NCBI RefSeq assembly: GCF_031844685.1 | Contig: NZ_CP134605.1 | Location: forward strand, 4,833,001 to 4,897,000 | Length of the DNA: 64,000 nt | DNA from: Streptomyces sp. ITFR-21 | GTDB taxonomy: Bacteria; Actinomycetota; Actinomycetes; Streptomycetales; Streptomycetaceae | Direction of reading: 5' to 3' | Shown here: positions 31,441 through 40,300 of the stretch, piece after piece | Position numbering within the stretch: the first letter of the stretch is position 1 | Layout: each line of letters opens with the position of its first letter | Notes under the pieces: model-generated | Told to the model about the DNA's origin: nothing | Databases searched by the model: none | What the model saw: only the letters and a program-made list of their open reading frames with translations | Position numbers and translations under genes: made by a program

Positions 31441-32418
31441 TCACTTGCCGCCGTTGATCGCGGCCTGCTGGACGGCGCCGCTGGTCGCGTTCCACTTCTG
31501 CAGCACCTTGGTGTAGCTGCCGTCGGCGATGATCGCGTTCACCGCCTCCTGGAGCACGTCCCGCAGCTGGGAGTTGCTCTTGTCCAGGGCGATGCCGAAC
31601 GGGCCGGCGTCGGCCGGGGAGCCCGCCACCTCGAAGTCGTCGCCGCCGCCGGACTTCTGCGCGATGTACGCGGCCACCGGGGTGTCGTTGAGATCGGCGA
31701 CCGCGCCGCCGGCCCGGACCCGGGTCTGCGCCTCGGCGTCCGTGTCGAACTTCTGGATCGTCAGGCCCTTGCCGCCGCACAGCTTCTTCTGCGCCTCGAA
31801 CGCGTCGTCGTAGATGGTGCCGCGCTGGACCGCCACCGTCTGCCCGCACACGTCGGACAGCTGCGTGATGTTCTTCGGGTTGCCCTTCTTCACCAGCAGC
31901 GAGGAGCCGGAGGTGTAGTAGTCGACGAAGTCGACGCCCTTGCCGGTCTTCTTGCCGCTGTCGTCCAGACCGTCCTGGCGGGCCTTGGTGTCGCTCATCG
32001 CGGACATCACGATGTCGGAGCGGCCGGTGTACAGCGAGGTGATCAGCCCGTCGAAGGTGCCGTTGGTGAAGGTGAACTTCACCCCGAGCTGCTTCGACAG
32101 CGCGTCCCCGAGGTCCGGGTCGATACCGACGATCTTGCCGCTCTCGGTCTGCTCCATGGGGGCGTAGGAGGCGTCGGTGCCCACCTTGATCACGCCGGCG
32201 TCCTGGAACTTCTTCGGCAGCTTGGCGAACAGCGGGGCGGCGGCCGTGCTGCCCGTGGCGGAGGCGCTCGGCGTACCCGAGCCGGTGGCACCCGACGCGT
32301 CGTCCTTCTTGGTCTGGTCCCCGCACCCGGTGAGCACCAGGGTGCCGGCGACCGCGAGGGCGGCGACCGCGGTGAGACGTGACAGGGCGGCCGAGCGCCT
32401 GGTGGTACATGCGGTCAT
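31441..32418 (-). CDS. Amino-acid-binding lipoprotein of the ABC transporter
   Basis: A 325-residue family-3 solute-binding protein. The signal peptide ends at a lipobox (LVLTGC), followed by a Ser/Thr/Ala/Gly-rich tether and the binding core (KVGTDASYAPMEQTESGKIVGIDPDLGDAL, FDGLITSLYTGRSDIVMSAM). The ligand is probably a polar amino acid; specificity cannot be read. The ATG at 32418 gives a normal n-region (MTACTTRRSAALSR). Confidence 0.92.
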   Translation of the reverse strand: MTACTTRRSAALSRLTAVAALAVAGTLVLTGCGDQTKKDDASGATGSGTPSASATGSTAAAPLFAKLPKKFQDAGVIKVGTDASYAPMEQTESGKIVGIDPDLGDALSKQLGVKFTFTNGTFDGLITSLYTGRSDIVMSAMSDTKARQDGLDDSGKKTGKGVDFVDYYTSGSSLLVKKGNPKNITQLSDVCGQTVAVQRGTIYDDAFEAQKKLCGGKGLTIQKFDTDAEAQTRVRAGGAVADLNDTPVAAYIAQKSGGGDDFEVAGSPADAGPFGIALDKSNSQLRDVLQEAVNAIIADGSYTKVLQKWNATSGAVQQAAINGGK

Positions 32419-32834
32419 CGCTGTGTCCTCCTGCGAGACGGGGCTTAACGTCCAGGGGGCTTGTGGGCACGCACCATCGAGTACCGCAACCCTGTGTGAT
32501 CTGTGCATCTTGCCATCCGGACAGCCCCAGACAGGGTGCCCGTTGTGTCAAAATCGGATAACGGGCGATCCCCGGGCGCCCATCGGGCCGGCACACCAAG
32601 GCCGGACCGCGGTGGGGCCATGCCGATCAGACGGGCACTCGTCTGCGGAAACAGACTTCCGGTAGAACAGTGCCCGCCCCCCTCACCCGGGGCCCACGGC
32701 GCGTTGTGCGGCGCGTCCGGTGTCCGATTGTCGTCACGTCCACTTCCTTCCGGCGGTACGGACACCGAGCCCGCCTCCGCTCGTTTTCCGGGCGGAGCAA
32801 TTTCCCTCATCTGTCAGCAAAGGCGGTCAAACAA
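32419..32834. other. Divergent promoter region, transporter operon versus malic enzyme
   Basis: A 416-bp gap without a supported gene. On the minus strand TTTTGACACAACGGG near 32555-32540 contains a TTGACA -35-like hexamer for the transporter operon. The sequence is AT-richer than its surroundings around 32500-32570 and 32800-32830. No operator palindrome was recognised. Confidence 0.5.
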
Positions 32835-34061
32835 GTGGCTACGGAGATCGACGATCCGCAGGCCGGTACGGATCCGGGCGCGCGGGATGCGGCCGGCCGG
32901 GGCGGATCTCCGGCCGATCCGGTTTTCGCCCTGCACCGCGGCGGGAAGATGGCTATCGTCTCCACCGTGCCGGTGCGGGACGCCGACGACCTGTCGCTGG
33001 CGTACACGCCCGGGGTCGCCGAGGTCTGCACGGCCATCGCCGAGGACCCGGACCTGGTGCACGACTACACCTGGACGTCGCACGTGGTCGCGGTGGTCAC
33101 CGACGGCACCGCGGTGCTGGGCCTCGGCGACATCGGCCCGCAGGCGTCGCTGCCCGTGATGGAGGGCAAGGCGATCCTGTTCAAGCAGTTCGGCGGGGTC
33201 GACGCGGTACCGATCGCGCTGGCCTGCACGGACGTCGACGAGATCGTGGAGACCGTGGTCCGGCTCGCGCCGTCCTTCGGCGGCGTCAACCTGGAGGACA
33301 TCTCCGCCCCCCGCTGCTTCGAGATCGAACGCCGGCTGAAGGAGCGGCTGGACATCCCGGTCTTCCACGACGACCAGCACGGCACCGCGGTGGTCACCCT
33401 GGCGGCGCTGCGCAACGCCTGCACCCTCACCGGCCGGAGCCTAGGCGAGCTGCGCGCGGTCATCTCCGGTGCCGGCGCGGCCGGTGTCGCGATCGCCAGG
33501 ATCCTGGTGGAGGCGGGCATCGGCGACGTGGCGGTCACCGACCGCAAGGGCGTGGTGCACGCCGGACGCGACGACCTCAACCCGGTCAAACGGGAGCTGG
33601 CGTCGTATACGAACAAGGCCGGCCTGACCGGAACGCTGGAGTCCGCGCTCCTCGGCGCGGACGCCTTCATCGGCGTCTCCGGCGGCACCGTCGCCGAGGC
33701 GGCCGTGGCCGGGATGGCCGAGGGCGCCTTCATCTTCGCCATGGCCAACCCGACCCCCGAGATCCACCCCGAGGTCGCCCACAAGTACGCGGCCGTCGTC
33801 GCCACCGGTCGCAGCGACTTCCCCAACCAGATCAACAACGTCCTCGCCTTCCCCGGCATCTTCGCCGGCGCCCTCCAGGTGCGCGCCTCCGCGATCACCG
33901 AGGGCATGAAGCTGGCCGCCGCCGAGGCGCTGGCGGCGGTGGTCGCCGGTGAGCTCAGCGCCGACCACGTCATCCCGTCCCCCTTCGACCCCCGGGTCGC
34001 CCCGGCGGTGACCGCGGCGGTCGCCGCCGCGGCCCGCGCGGAGGGCGTCGCGCGGCGGTAG
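32835..34061 (+). CDS. NAD(P)-dependent malic enzyme
   Basis: A 408-residue short-form malic enzyme that oxidatively decarboxylates L-malate to pyruvate. LAYTPGVAEVC carries the catalytic Tyr, EGKAILFKQFGG the catalytic Lys, VFHDDQHGTAVV the metal-binding region, and SGAGAAGVAIARIL the dinucleotide-binding glycine loop. The C-terminal phosphotransacetylase domain of MaeB is absent. The GTG at 32835 follows an AAGGCGG-like ribosome-binding site. Cofactor preference is not readable. Confidence 0.92.
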   Translation: MATEIDDPQAGTDPGARDAAGRGGSPADPVFALHRGGKMAIVSTVPVRDADDLSLAYTPGVAEVCTAIAEDPDLVHDYTWTSHVVAVVTDGTAVLGLGDIGPQASLPVMEGKAILFKQFGGVDAVPIALACTDVDEIVETVVRLAPSFGGVNLEDISAPRCFEIERRLKERLDIPVFHDDQHGTAVVTLAALRNACTLTGRSLGELRAVISGAGAAGVAIARILVEAGIGDVAVTDRKGVVHAGRDDLNPVKRELASYTNKAGLTGTLESALLGADAFIGVSGGTVAEAAVAGMAEGAFIFAMANPTPEIHPEVAHKYAAVVATGRSDFPNQINNVLAFPGIFAGALQVRASAITEGMKLAAAEALAAVVAGELSADHVIPSPFDPRVAPAVTAAVAAAARAEGVARR

Positions 34062-34100
34062 GCCGGCCGGCGCGGCGGCCTGCGGGCCACCGGTTGCCGA

Positions 34101-34145
34101 CGGCAATGCCCACCTGCCCGCTCAGCAGGCAGGTGGGCATTGCCG
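34101..34145 (+). terminator. Strong terminator after malic enzyme
   Basis: Perfect 18-bp stem CGGCAATGCCCACCTGCC (34101-34118) with 34128-34145, 9-nt loop. It lies between convergent genes and may be bidirectional. Confidence 0.88.
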
Positions 34146-34150
34146 GTTCC

Positions 34151-34186
34151 GCCGGTACTGCCGGTACTGCCGGTACTGCCGGTACC
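34151..34186. repeat. 9-bp tandem repeat GCCGGTACT
   Basis: Three exact copies of GCCGGTACT and a fourth, GCCGGTACC, run directly after the malic-enzyme terminator. A partial GCCGGTTCC copy precedes them. Confidence 0.9.
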
Positions 34187-34236
34187 GTGGTCGGGCCGCT
34201 TCCCGCGGTGCCGCCGGCCCCGGCCCGGTGGGCGGG

Positions 34237-35238
34237 TCAGCGGTTGACGCGGGCGCGCCAGGCGAGGAACGGCACCAGCGGGGACCTGCCGTCCAGGTAC
34301 AGCCAGGGCCGCTCGGTGGCCCTGTTCCCCAGCGCCCGGAACAGCCGGCGCGCAGCGCCGTGGTCGCCGGCCATCGCGAACGCCATTGCGAAGGCGTTGA
34401 AGGCCAGCGCCCAGTCCCGGTCGCGGGCGAAGGCCGGGTGGAACACCGAACGCCCCGCGGCCTCGTACAGCTCGCCCAGCACCCGGGCGCCGCCCAGGTA
34501 GACCGACTCCGGGTCGCCGCCCAGGCTCAGCCACTCCTCCAGGTGGGCGAGGGCGACCAGTTCACCGAGCCGGCCGCCCTCCGGGGCGGCGAGCATCGAC
34601 GCGCGGGCGAAGGCGTGCATCTGCCGGTGCGAGCCGCCCCACTTCCGGCACAGCTGCTGCAGGTGCTGCCGGTACGCGGCGGCATGGCCGGGCGCCCGGC
34701 GGCAGACCGCCTCGAACCGGTACTCGGCGACCTCCGGCCCGACCTGGAGGCCGCGGCCGGACATCTGCAGGAAGTACCAGGGCGCCGCCCACGCCGGTTC
34801 CCGTTCGGCCGCTTCGAGCAGCTGCCCCTCGGCGGTCCCGAGCCGGGCGTGGAACAGCTCCCACTGCCCCTCGGAGACGTGGCGCGCCTCGAAGCCGGTG
34901 CGGGCGTGCCAGGCCCAGCCCACGTGCCGGGCGCCGGAGACCAGCAGCGGCAGCGGGTCGCCCGGGTCGGCGGCGATCACGTCCCCGATCCAGCGCTCCA
35001 CCCCCGCGACGTCCTGCAGCCCCTCGACCAGGAAGCTCAGGTCCTCCCCGTCGGCCGCGGCGGCGGCCAACCGCCCGCGGATCTCCGGCCACCTCTCCGC
35101 GCCCTCCCTGGCCGCCGCCCGGATCCCGGCGCGCCGCGGGTCGCCGAACGACGGGTCGATCGCCGGCGCCCGCCTGCGCGGCCGGAGGAACCGGTCGCCT
35201 TCCGCCTGGCGGACACGCAAGCGGCTGGTCCAGGGCAT
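34237..35238 (-). CDS. Conserved protein with TPR-like helices, function unknown
   Basis: A 333-residue soluble protein starting MPWTSRLRVRQAEGDRF. It is largely alpha-helical, rich in Trp, Ala and Arg, with repeated helix pairs reminiscent of TPR or Sel1 arrays (GTAEGQLLEAAEREPAWAAPWY, FEAVCRRAPGHAAAYRQH). It ends in GDHGAARRLFRALGNRATERPWLYL. No catalytic motif was seen. It lies next to, but not overlapping, the PadR gene. Confidence 0.7.
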   Translation of the reverse strand: MPWTSRLRVRQAEGDRFLRPRRRAPAIDPSFGDPRRAGIRAAAREGAERWPEIRGRLAAAAADGEDLSFLVEGLQDVAGVERWIGDVIAADPGDPLPLLVSGARHVGWAWHARTGFEARHVSEGQWELFHARLGTAEGQLLEAAEREPAWAAPWYFLQMSGRGLQVGPEVAEYRFEAVCRRAPGHAAAYRQHLQQLCRKWGGSHRQMHAFARASMLAAPEGGRLGELVALAHLEEWLSLGGDPESVYLGGARVLGELYEAAGRSVFHPAFARDRDWALAFNAFAMAFAMAGDHGAARRLFRALGNRATERPWLYLDGRSPLVPFLAWRARVNR

Positions 35239-35319
35239 ACGGCGACCTCCTCGGGCTCGGCAGGATCGTACGTCCGCGAGGCCCCGCCCGCTCGCCGGGC
35301 CGGCTCAGCCCTGGCCGGC

Positions 35320-36324
35320 TCAGCCCTGGTCGGCGGAGCCGCGCAGGGCGGCTGCGATGTGCTCGGCGGCGGCCGACAGATGGCGGCGCACCTCGCGCAG
35401 CCCGGCGTCGTCGACACCGCGGTCGCGGGCCGTGTCGCGGATGCCGTCGCGGAAGCGGTCCAGCAGCCGTTCGAGGTCGCGCAACGGGTCCTCCGACGGC
35501 GGGGTGCCGTCGTCCGCGGCGGGGTACGGGGGCGGGGCCGCCCAGCCCCGGGGCGTGGCGGGGGCGTCCGTCCGGCAGGCGCCTGCCCCCGCCCCGGCGC
35601 CGGGCCCCGGGTCCGCCGCGAAGCCGCCCGGTCCGGGCTGCCCGAACCGGCCCATCTCCCGGGTGAGTTCGGCCAGCCCCTCGCGCAGCCCGGTCTGCCA
35701 GTCGCCGCCCTTGCTGTACGTCTGGACCTGCTCCTGCACCTGCCGGGCGATCCGCTGCACCTCGTCCCGCGCGCTGTCCACCGCCTCGCGGGCCGCCTTC
35801 GCCTGGCGGCGGGCGTCGTGGGCCTCCTCCTTGGCGCGGCGGCTCTCCTCCCGGGCCCGCTGCGCCTGCTCCCTCCACTCCTGCCGGTCCCTGCCGTCCT
35901 GGCCGTGCCGGGGGGCGCCCTCCGGGGCGCCGGCGGTACGGGTCTGCTGCGCCGCCGCCCACACCTCGCGGCGCAGATCGCCGGCCGCTCCCCGTACGTC
36001 CTCGCGGATCTCGGCCGCCAGGGTGGACACCGACTCACGGATCTCCGCCTCCAGGCCGGCGATCTCGTCGGCGCGGTCGGCCAGTTCGGCGCGGCCGGCC
36101 GCGGTGAGCGCGTAGACCTTGCGCCCGCCCTCGGTGGAGTGGGTGACCAGGCCCTCCTTCTCCAGCTTGGCCAGCCGCGGGTAGACGGTGCCGGCCGAGG
36201 GCGCGTACAGCCCCTGGAAGCGCTCCTCCAGCAGCCGGATCACCTCGTAGCCGTGCCGCGGCGACTCGTCCAGCAGCTTGAGCAGGTAGAGCCGGAGCCG
36301 GCCGTGGGCGAAGACGGGCGCCAT
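35320..36324 (-). CDS. PadR-family transcriptional regulator with long helical tail
   Basis: A 334-residue protein. Residues 1-85 form the PadR winged helix (LLKLLDESPRHGYEVIRLLEERFQGLYAPSAGTVYPRLAKLEKEGLV). Residues about 95-205 are a charged coiled coil (EAEIRESVSTLAAEIRED, REQAQRAREESRRAKEEA), then a Gly/Ala/Pro linker and a helical C-terminus. Typical PadR proteins are about half this length. It follows the DUF4097 gene by 1 bp and should autoregulate that operon through the palindrome at 36791. Confidence 0.9.
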   Translation of the reverse strand: MAPVFAHGRLRLYLLKLLDESPRHGYEVIRLLEERFQGLYAPSAGTVYPRLAKLEKEGLVTHSTEGGRKVYALTAAGRAELADRADEIAGLEAEIRESVSTLAAEIREDVRGAAGDLRREVWAAAQQTRTAGAPEGAPRHGQDGRDRQEWREQAQRAREESRRAKEEAHDARRQAKAAREAVDSARDEVQRIARQVQEQVQTYSKGGDWQTGLREGLAELTREMGRFGQPGPGGFAADPGPGAGAGAGACRTDAPATPRGWAAPPPYPAADDGTPPSEDPLRDLERLLDRFRDGIRDTARDRGVDDAGLREVRRHLSAAAEHIAAALRGSADQG

Positions 36325-36325
36325 G

Positions 36326-36757
36326 TCAGATGTCCTTTCGCAGCGAGGCAAGCTCCCCGCCCGGTACGCCGGGGCCGTTCGGGCCGTCGGCGGCGTCCCG
36401 CGCGTCGTCGAGCGGCGGCCGGCGCAGCAGCGCGATGGCGCCCGAGACGGTGGTGGCCCGCAGCCGGGCGCTCCCGCCGCCGATCCGGCCGGTGATCCGC
36501 TGGGGACCCCACTGGCCGGTGACCCGCAGTTCGTCGAAGGCGCAGGAGACCGGCCCGCTGGTGGTGTTGGCGTCCACCTCCGCGTCGCGGGGCTCGGGGA
36601 TGCGGATGGCGATCTGGCCGGAGACGCTGGTCAGCTTCACCTGGGCGCCGGCGACGTTGACCGCGCCGTTCACGATCCTCACGTTCAGGGTGTCCACCCG
36701 TTCGGTGAAGACGAACTTCTCGGGTTCGCCGACCGTCCGCTCCGACGTGCCGCTCAT
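36326..36757 (-). CDS. DUF4097-family beta-helix protein
   Basis: A 143-residue protein made of repeated beta strands (LNVRIVNGAVNVAGAQVKLTSVSGQIAIRIP, VDANTTSGPVSCAF, ATTVSGAIALLRRP), the DUF4097/DUF4098 adhesin-like beta-solenoid pattern. No signal peptide or membrane anchor is present, so it is probably cytosolic. Its neighbour is the PadR gene, one base after its stop. The molecular role is unknown; the pairing suggests it is the regulated product or a co-sensor of that PadR. Confidence 0.82.
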   Translation of the reverse strand: MSGTSERTVGEPEKFVFTERVDTLNVRIVNGAVNVAGAQVKLTSVSGQIAIRIPEPRDAEVDANTTSGPVSCAFDELRVTGQWGPQRITGRIGGGSARLRATTVSGAIALLRRPPLDDARDAADGPNGPGVPGGELASLRKDI

Positions 36758-36790
36758 CGTGCCCCTCCTCGGGTACGCCAGCAACGCAAC

Positions 36791-36817
36791 ATATCGCGTC
36801 TTCGTAAGACACGATAT
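36791..36817 (-). promoter_or_regulatory. PadR operator of the DUF4097-padR operon
   Basis: ATATCGCGTCTT (36791-36802) and AAGACACGATAT (36806-36817) are 12-bp inverted repeats with one mismatch and a 3-bp spacer, 34-60 bp upstream of the first ATG. The ATATCG...CGATAT pattern is typical of PadR-family operators. A second ATATCGCG follows at 36815-36822. Confidence 0.85.
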
Positions 36818-36910
36818 ATCGCGTGAGGCGGAAGTCAAGACCCCGGTTGGTGCCGCCGTCCGCCGGCGGCGGTGCGCACGGCATCCGCGGGCGGGGGAGG
36901 GAACCCGGGA

Positions 36911-37099
36911 CTACTCCGCGTCCCCGTCGTCCCCGTCGTCCAGCCGGGCCAGCCAGGTCGCCAGCCGCTCCACCGGAATCTCGAACTCCGGATTGAGGTC
37001 GACGAATTCCCGCAGCCGGTCGGCGAGCCACTCGAAGGTGACCTCCTCCTCGCCGCGCCGGTCCGCCAGCTCTTCGATGCCGCGGTCGGTGAAGTACAA
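36911..37099 (-). CDS. DUF6104-type small protein
   Basis: A 62-residue acidic protein reading MYFTDRGIEELADRRG then VTFEWLADRLREFVDLNPE and ending in an acidic DDGDDGDAE tail. This small family is widespread in actinomycetes and has no known function. The TTG at 37099 is chosen because family members start MYFTDRG; further upstream the frame is G/C repeat sequence. It stands alone between the PadR operon and kgd. Confidence 0.8.
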   Translation of the reverse strand: MYFTDRGIEELADRRGEEEVTFEWLADRLREFVDLNPEFEIPVERLATWLARLDDGDDGDAE

Positions 37100-37116
37100 G
37101 GTCTGCTCCGGAAACA

Positions 37117-37256
37117 GGGTCGGGACGGGCGGGGACGGGCAGGGGCGAACAGGGACGGGCAGGGACGGACGGGGGCGAGGGCGGGTCAGGGCGGGCGGCG
37201 ACGGGTCAGGACGAGGGGGACGGGACGCACACCGCGGGGACGGGCGGGGGCGGGCG
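37117..37256. repeat. G-rich degenerate tandem repeat (GGGACGGGC type)
   Basis: About 140 bp of the plus strand is built of GGGACGGGC, GGGGACGGGC and GGGCGGGC variants, at least ten units. It has many runs of three to five G with short spacers and so can form G-quadruplexes. It separates the DUF6104 gene from the kgd terminator. Confidence 0.75.
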
Positions 37257-37257
37257 C

Positions 37258-37296
37258 GGCCGGGGGCCCGTACCGCGAAGGTACGGGCCCCCGGCC
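37258..37296 (-). terminator. Terminator of kgd
   Basis: Perfect 17-bp stem GGCCGGGGGCCCGTACC (37258-37274) with 37280-37296 and loop GCGAA, 22 bp after the stop. Confidence 0.88.
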
Positions 37297-37317
37297 GTCG
37301 CCCAGACCGACGCGGGA

Positions 37318-40300
37318 TCAGATCTCGAAGACCTCGTTGATCAGCTCGTCCTGCTGCGCCGCGTGCCGCTTCGCGGAGCCGACCGCCGGGGAGGACGACG
37401 CCGGACGGGAGACGCGGCGCAGCCGGTCCGCGTTGTCCGGGGCCGCGCCCAGCAGCAGGTCCAGGTGGTCGATCAGGTTGAGTGCGATGAACGGCCAGGC
37501 GCCCTGGTTGGCCGGCTCGGCCTGCGCCCAGACGAACTTCTGCGCCTTGCTGTACGGCGCCACCGCGGCCTGGATCTCGGTGCCCGGCAGCGGGTACAGC
37601 CGCTCGATCCGGATGAACGCGATGTCGGTCGCGCCGCGCTTGGCCCGCTCCTCGATCAGGTCGTAGTAGACCTTGCCCGAGCAGAACACCACCTTGCGCA
37701 CCGCGTCCGGCTCCACCGTGGTGTCGCCGATCACCGGCTGGAACTGCCCGGCGGTGAAGTCCTCGGCCTTCGACGCCGCCGCCTTCAGCCGCAGCATCGA
37801 CTTCGGGGTGAAGACGATCAGCGGCTTGTGGTGCGGGTTGTGCACCTGCCAGCGCAGCAGGTGGAAGTAGTTGGCCGGGGTGGACGGCACGGCGACCGTC
37901 ATGTTGTTCTGCGCGCACAGCTGGAGGAAGCGCTCGATCCGGGCCGAGGAGTGGTCCGGGCCCTGGCCCTCGTAGCCGTGCGGCAGCAGCAGGGTGACGC
38001 CGGAGGTCTGGCCCCACTTCTGCTCGGCCGACGAGATGAACTCGTCCACGATGGTGGCCGCGCCGTTGACGAAGTCGCCGAACTGCGCCTCCCACATCAC
38101 CAGCGCGTCGGGCCTGGCCAGCGAGTACCCGTACTCGAAGCCCATCGCCGCGTACTCGCTGAGCAGCGAGTCGTAGACGTTGTAGCGGGCCTGGTCCTCC
38201 GACAGGTGCTGGAGCGGGGTGTAGTCCGCGCCGGTCCGCCGGTCGATGAGCACCGCGTGCCGCTGGCCGAAGGTGCCGCGCCGGGAGTCCTGGCCGGCCA
38301 GCCGGACCGGGGTGCCCTCCAGCAGCAGCGAGCCGATCGCCAGCGTCTCACCCATGCCCCAGTCGATGGTGCCCTCCTCGACCATGGCCGCCCGGCGCTG
38401 GAGCTGCGGCAGCAGCCGCGGGTGCACGGTGACCGCCTCGGGGATGTTCACCTGCGACTCGGCGATCCGCTTGACCACCTCGGAGGAGACCGCGGTGGGC
38501 ACCGGGACCGGGAAGTCCGGCTGCGCGGAGCCGGACTGGCCCGCGGGGCCGGCCGGCGCGGAGGCGGCCTCACGGACCTCGGTGAAGACCTTCTCCAGCT
38601 GGCCCTGGTAGTCCTGCAGCGCCTGCTCGGCCTCTTCCAGGGTGATGTCGCCGCGCCCGATCAGCGACTCGGTGTAGAGCTTGCGCACCGAGCGCTTCTT
38701 GTCGATCAGGTCGTACATCAGCGGCTGGGTGAAGGCCGGGTTGTCGGACTCGTTGTGGCCGCGGCGACGGTAGCAGATCAGGTCGATCACGACGTCCTTG
38801 TTGAACGCCTGCCGGAACTCGAAGGCCAGCCGCGCCACGCGGACCACGGCCTCCGGGTCGTCGCCGTTGACGTGGAAGATCGGCGCCTCGATCATCCGGG
38901 CCACGTCGGTGCAGTACATCGAGGAGCGCGCCGACTCCGGGGCGGCGGTGAAGCCGACCTGGTTGTTGATCACCACGTGGATGGTGCCGCCGGTGCGGTA
39001 GCCGCGCAGCTGCGACATGTTGAGCGTCTCGGCCACGACGCCCTGGCCGGCGAAGGCCGCGTCGCCGTGCAGCGCGATCGGCAGCACGGTGAAGTCGGTG
39101 CCCGCCTTGTTGATGATGTCCTGCTTGGCGCGGGCGATGCCCTCCACCACCGGGTCGACCGCCTCCAGGTGGGAGGGGTTGGCGGCCAGCGAGACCTTGA
39201 TCTGCTCGCCGTCCAGACCGGTGAAGGTGCCCTGGGCGCCCAGGTGGTACTTCACGTCACCGGAGCCGTGCATCGACTTCGGGTCGAGGTTGCCCTCGAA
39301 CTCGCGGAAGATCTGCGCGTACGACTTGCCGACGATGTTCGCCAGCACGTTCAGCCGGCCGCGGTGGGCCATGCCGATCACGGTCTCGTCCAGCCGCGAC
39401 TCGGCGGCGGCGTCGATCACCGCGTCCAGCAGCGGGATGACGGACTCGCCGCCCTCCAGCGAGAACCGCTTCTGGCCGACGTACTTGGTCTGCAGGAAGG
39501 TCTCGAACGCCTCCGCCGCGTTCAGCCGGCGCAGGATGCGCAGCTGCTCCTCGCGCTCGGGCTTGGCGTGCGGGCGCTCGATCCGGTCCTGGATCCACCT
39601 GCGCTGCTTGGGGTCCTGGATGTGCATGAACTCCACGCCGACCGTGCGGCAGTAGGAGTCGCGCAGCACCCCGAGGATGTCGCGCAGCTTCATCAGGGAC
39701 TTGCCGGCGAAGCCGCCGACCGCGAACTCCCGCTCCAGGTCCCACAGGGTGAGCCCGTGCTCCAGCACGTCCAGGTCGGGGTGCTTGCGCTGGCGGTACT
39801 CCAGCGGGTCGGTGTCGGCCATCACGTGGCCGCGGACCCGGTAGGAGTGGATCAGCTCGAAGACCCGGGCGGCCTTCGTCACGTCGTCGTCGTGCCCGGC
39901 GTCGATGTCGGTGCGCCAGCGGACCGGCTCGTACGGGATGCGCAGCGCGGCGAAGACGTCGTCGAAGAAGTCGTTCTCGCCCAGCAGCAGCTGGTTCATG
40001 ATCCGCAGGAACTCGCCAGAGGCGGCACCCTGGATCACCCGGTGGTCGTAGGTGCTGGTGAGCGTCATGACCTTGGAGATGCCCAGCTTGTTCAGGGTGT
40101 CCTGCGAGGTGCCCTGGAACTCGGCCGGGTAGTCCATCGAGCCGACGCCGAGGATCATGCTCTGACCGGGCATCAGCCGCGGCACCGAGTGCACGGTGCC
40201 CAGGCCGCCCGGGTTGGTCAGTGAGGCGGTGACACCGCTGAAGTCGTCCATCGTCAGCTTGCCGGCGCGGGCGCGGCGGACGATGTCCTCGTAGGCCTGC

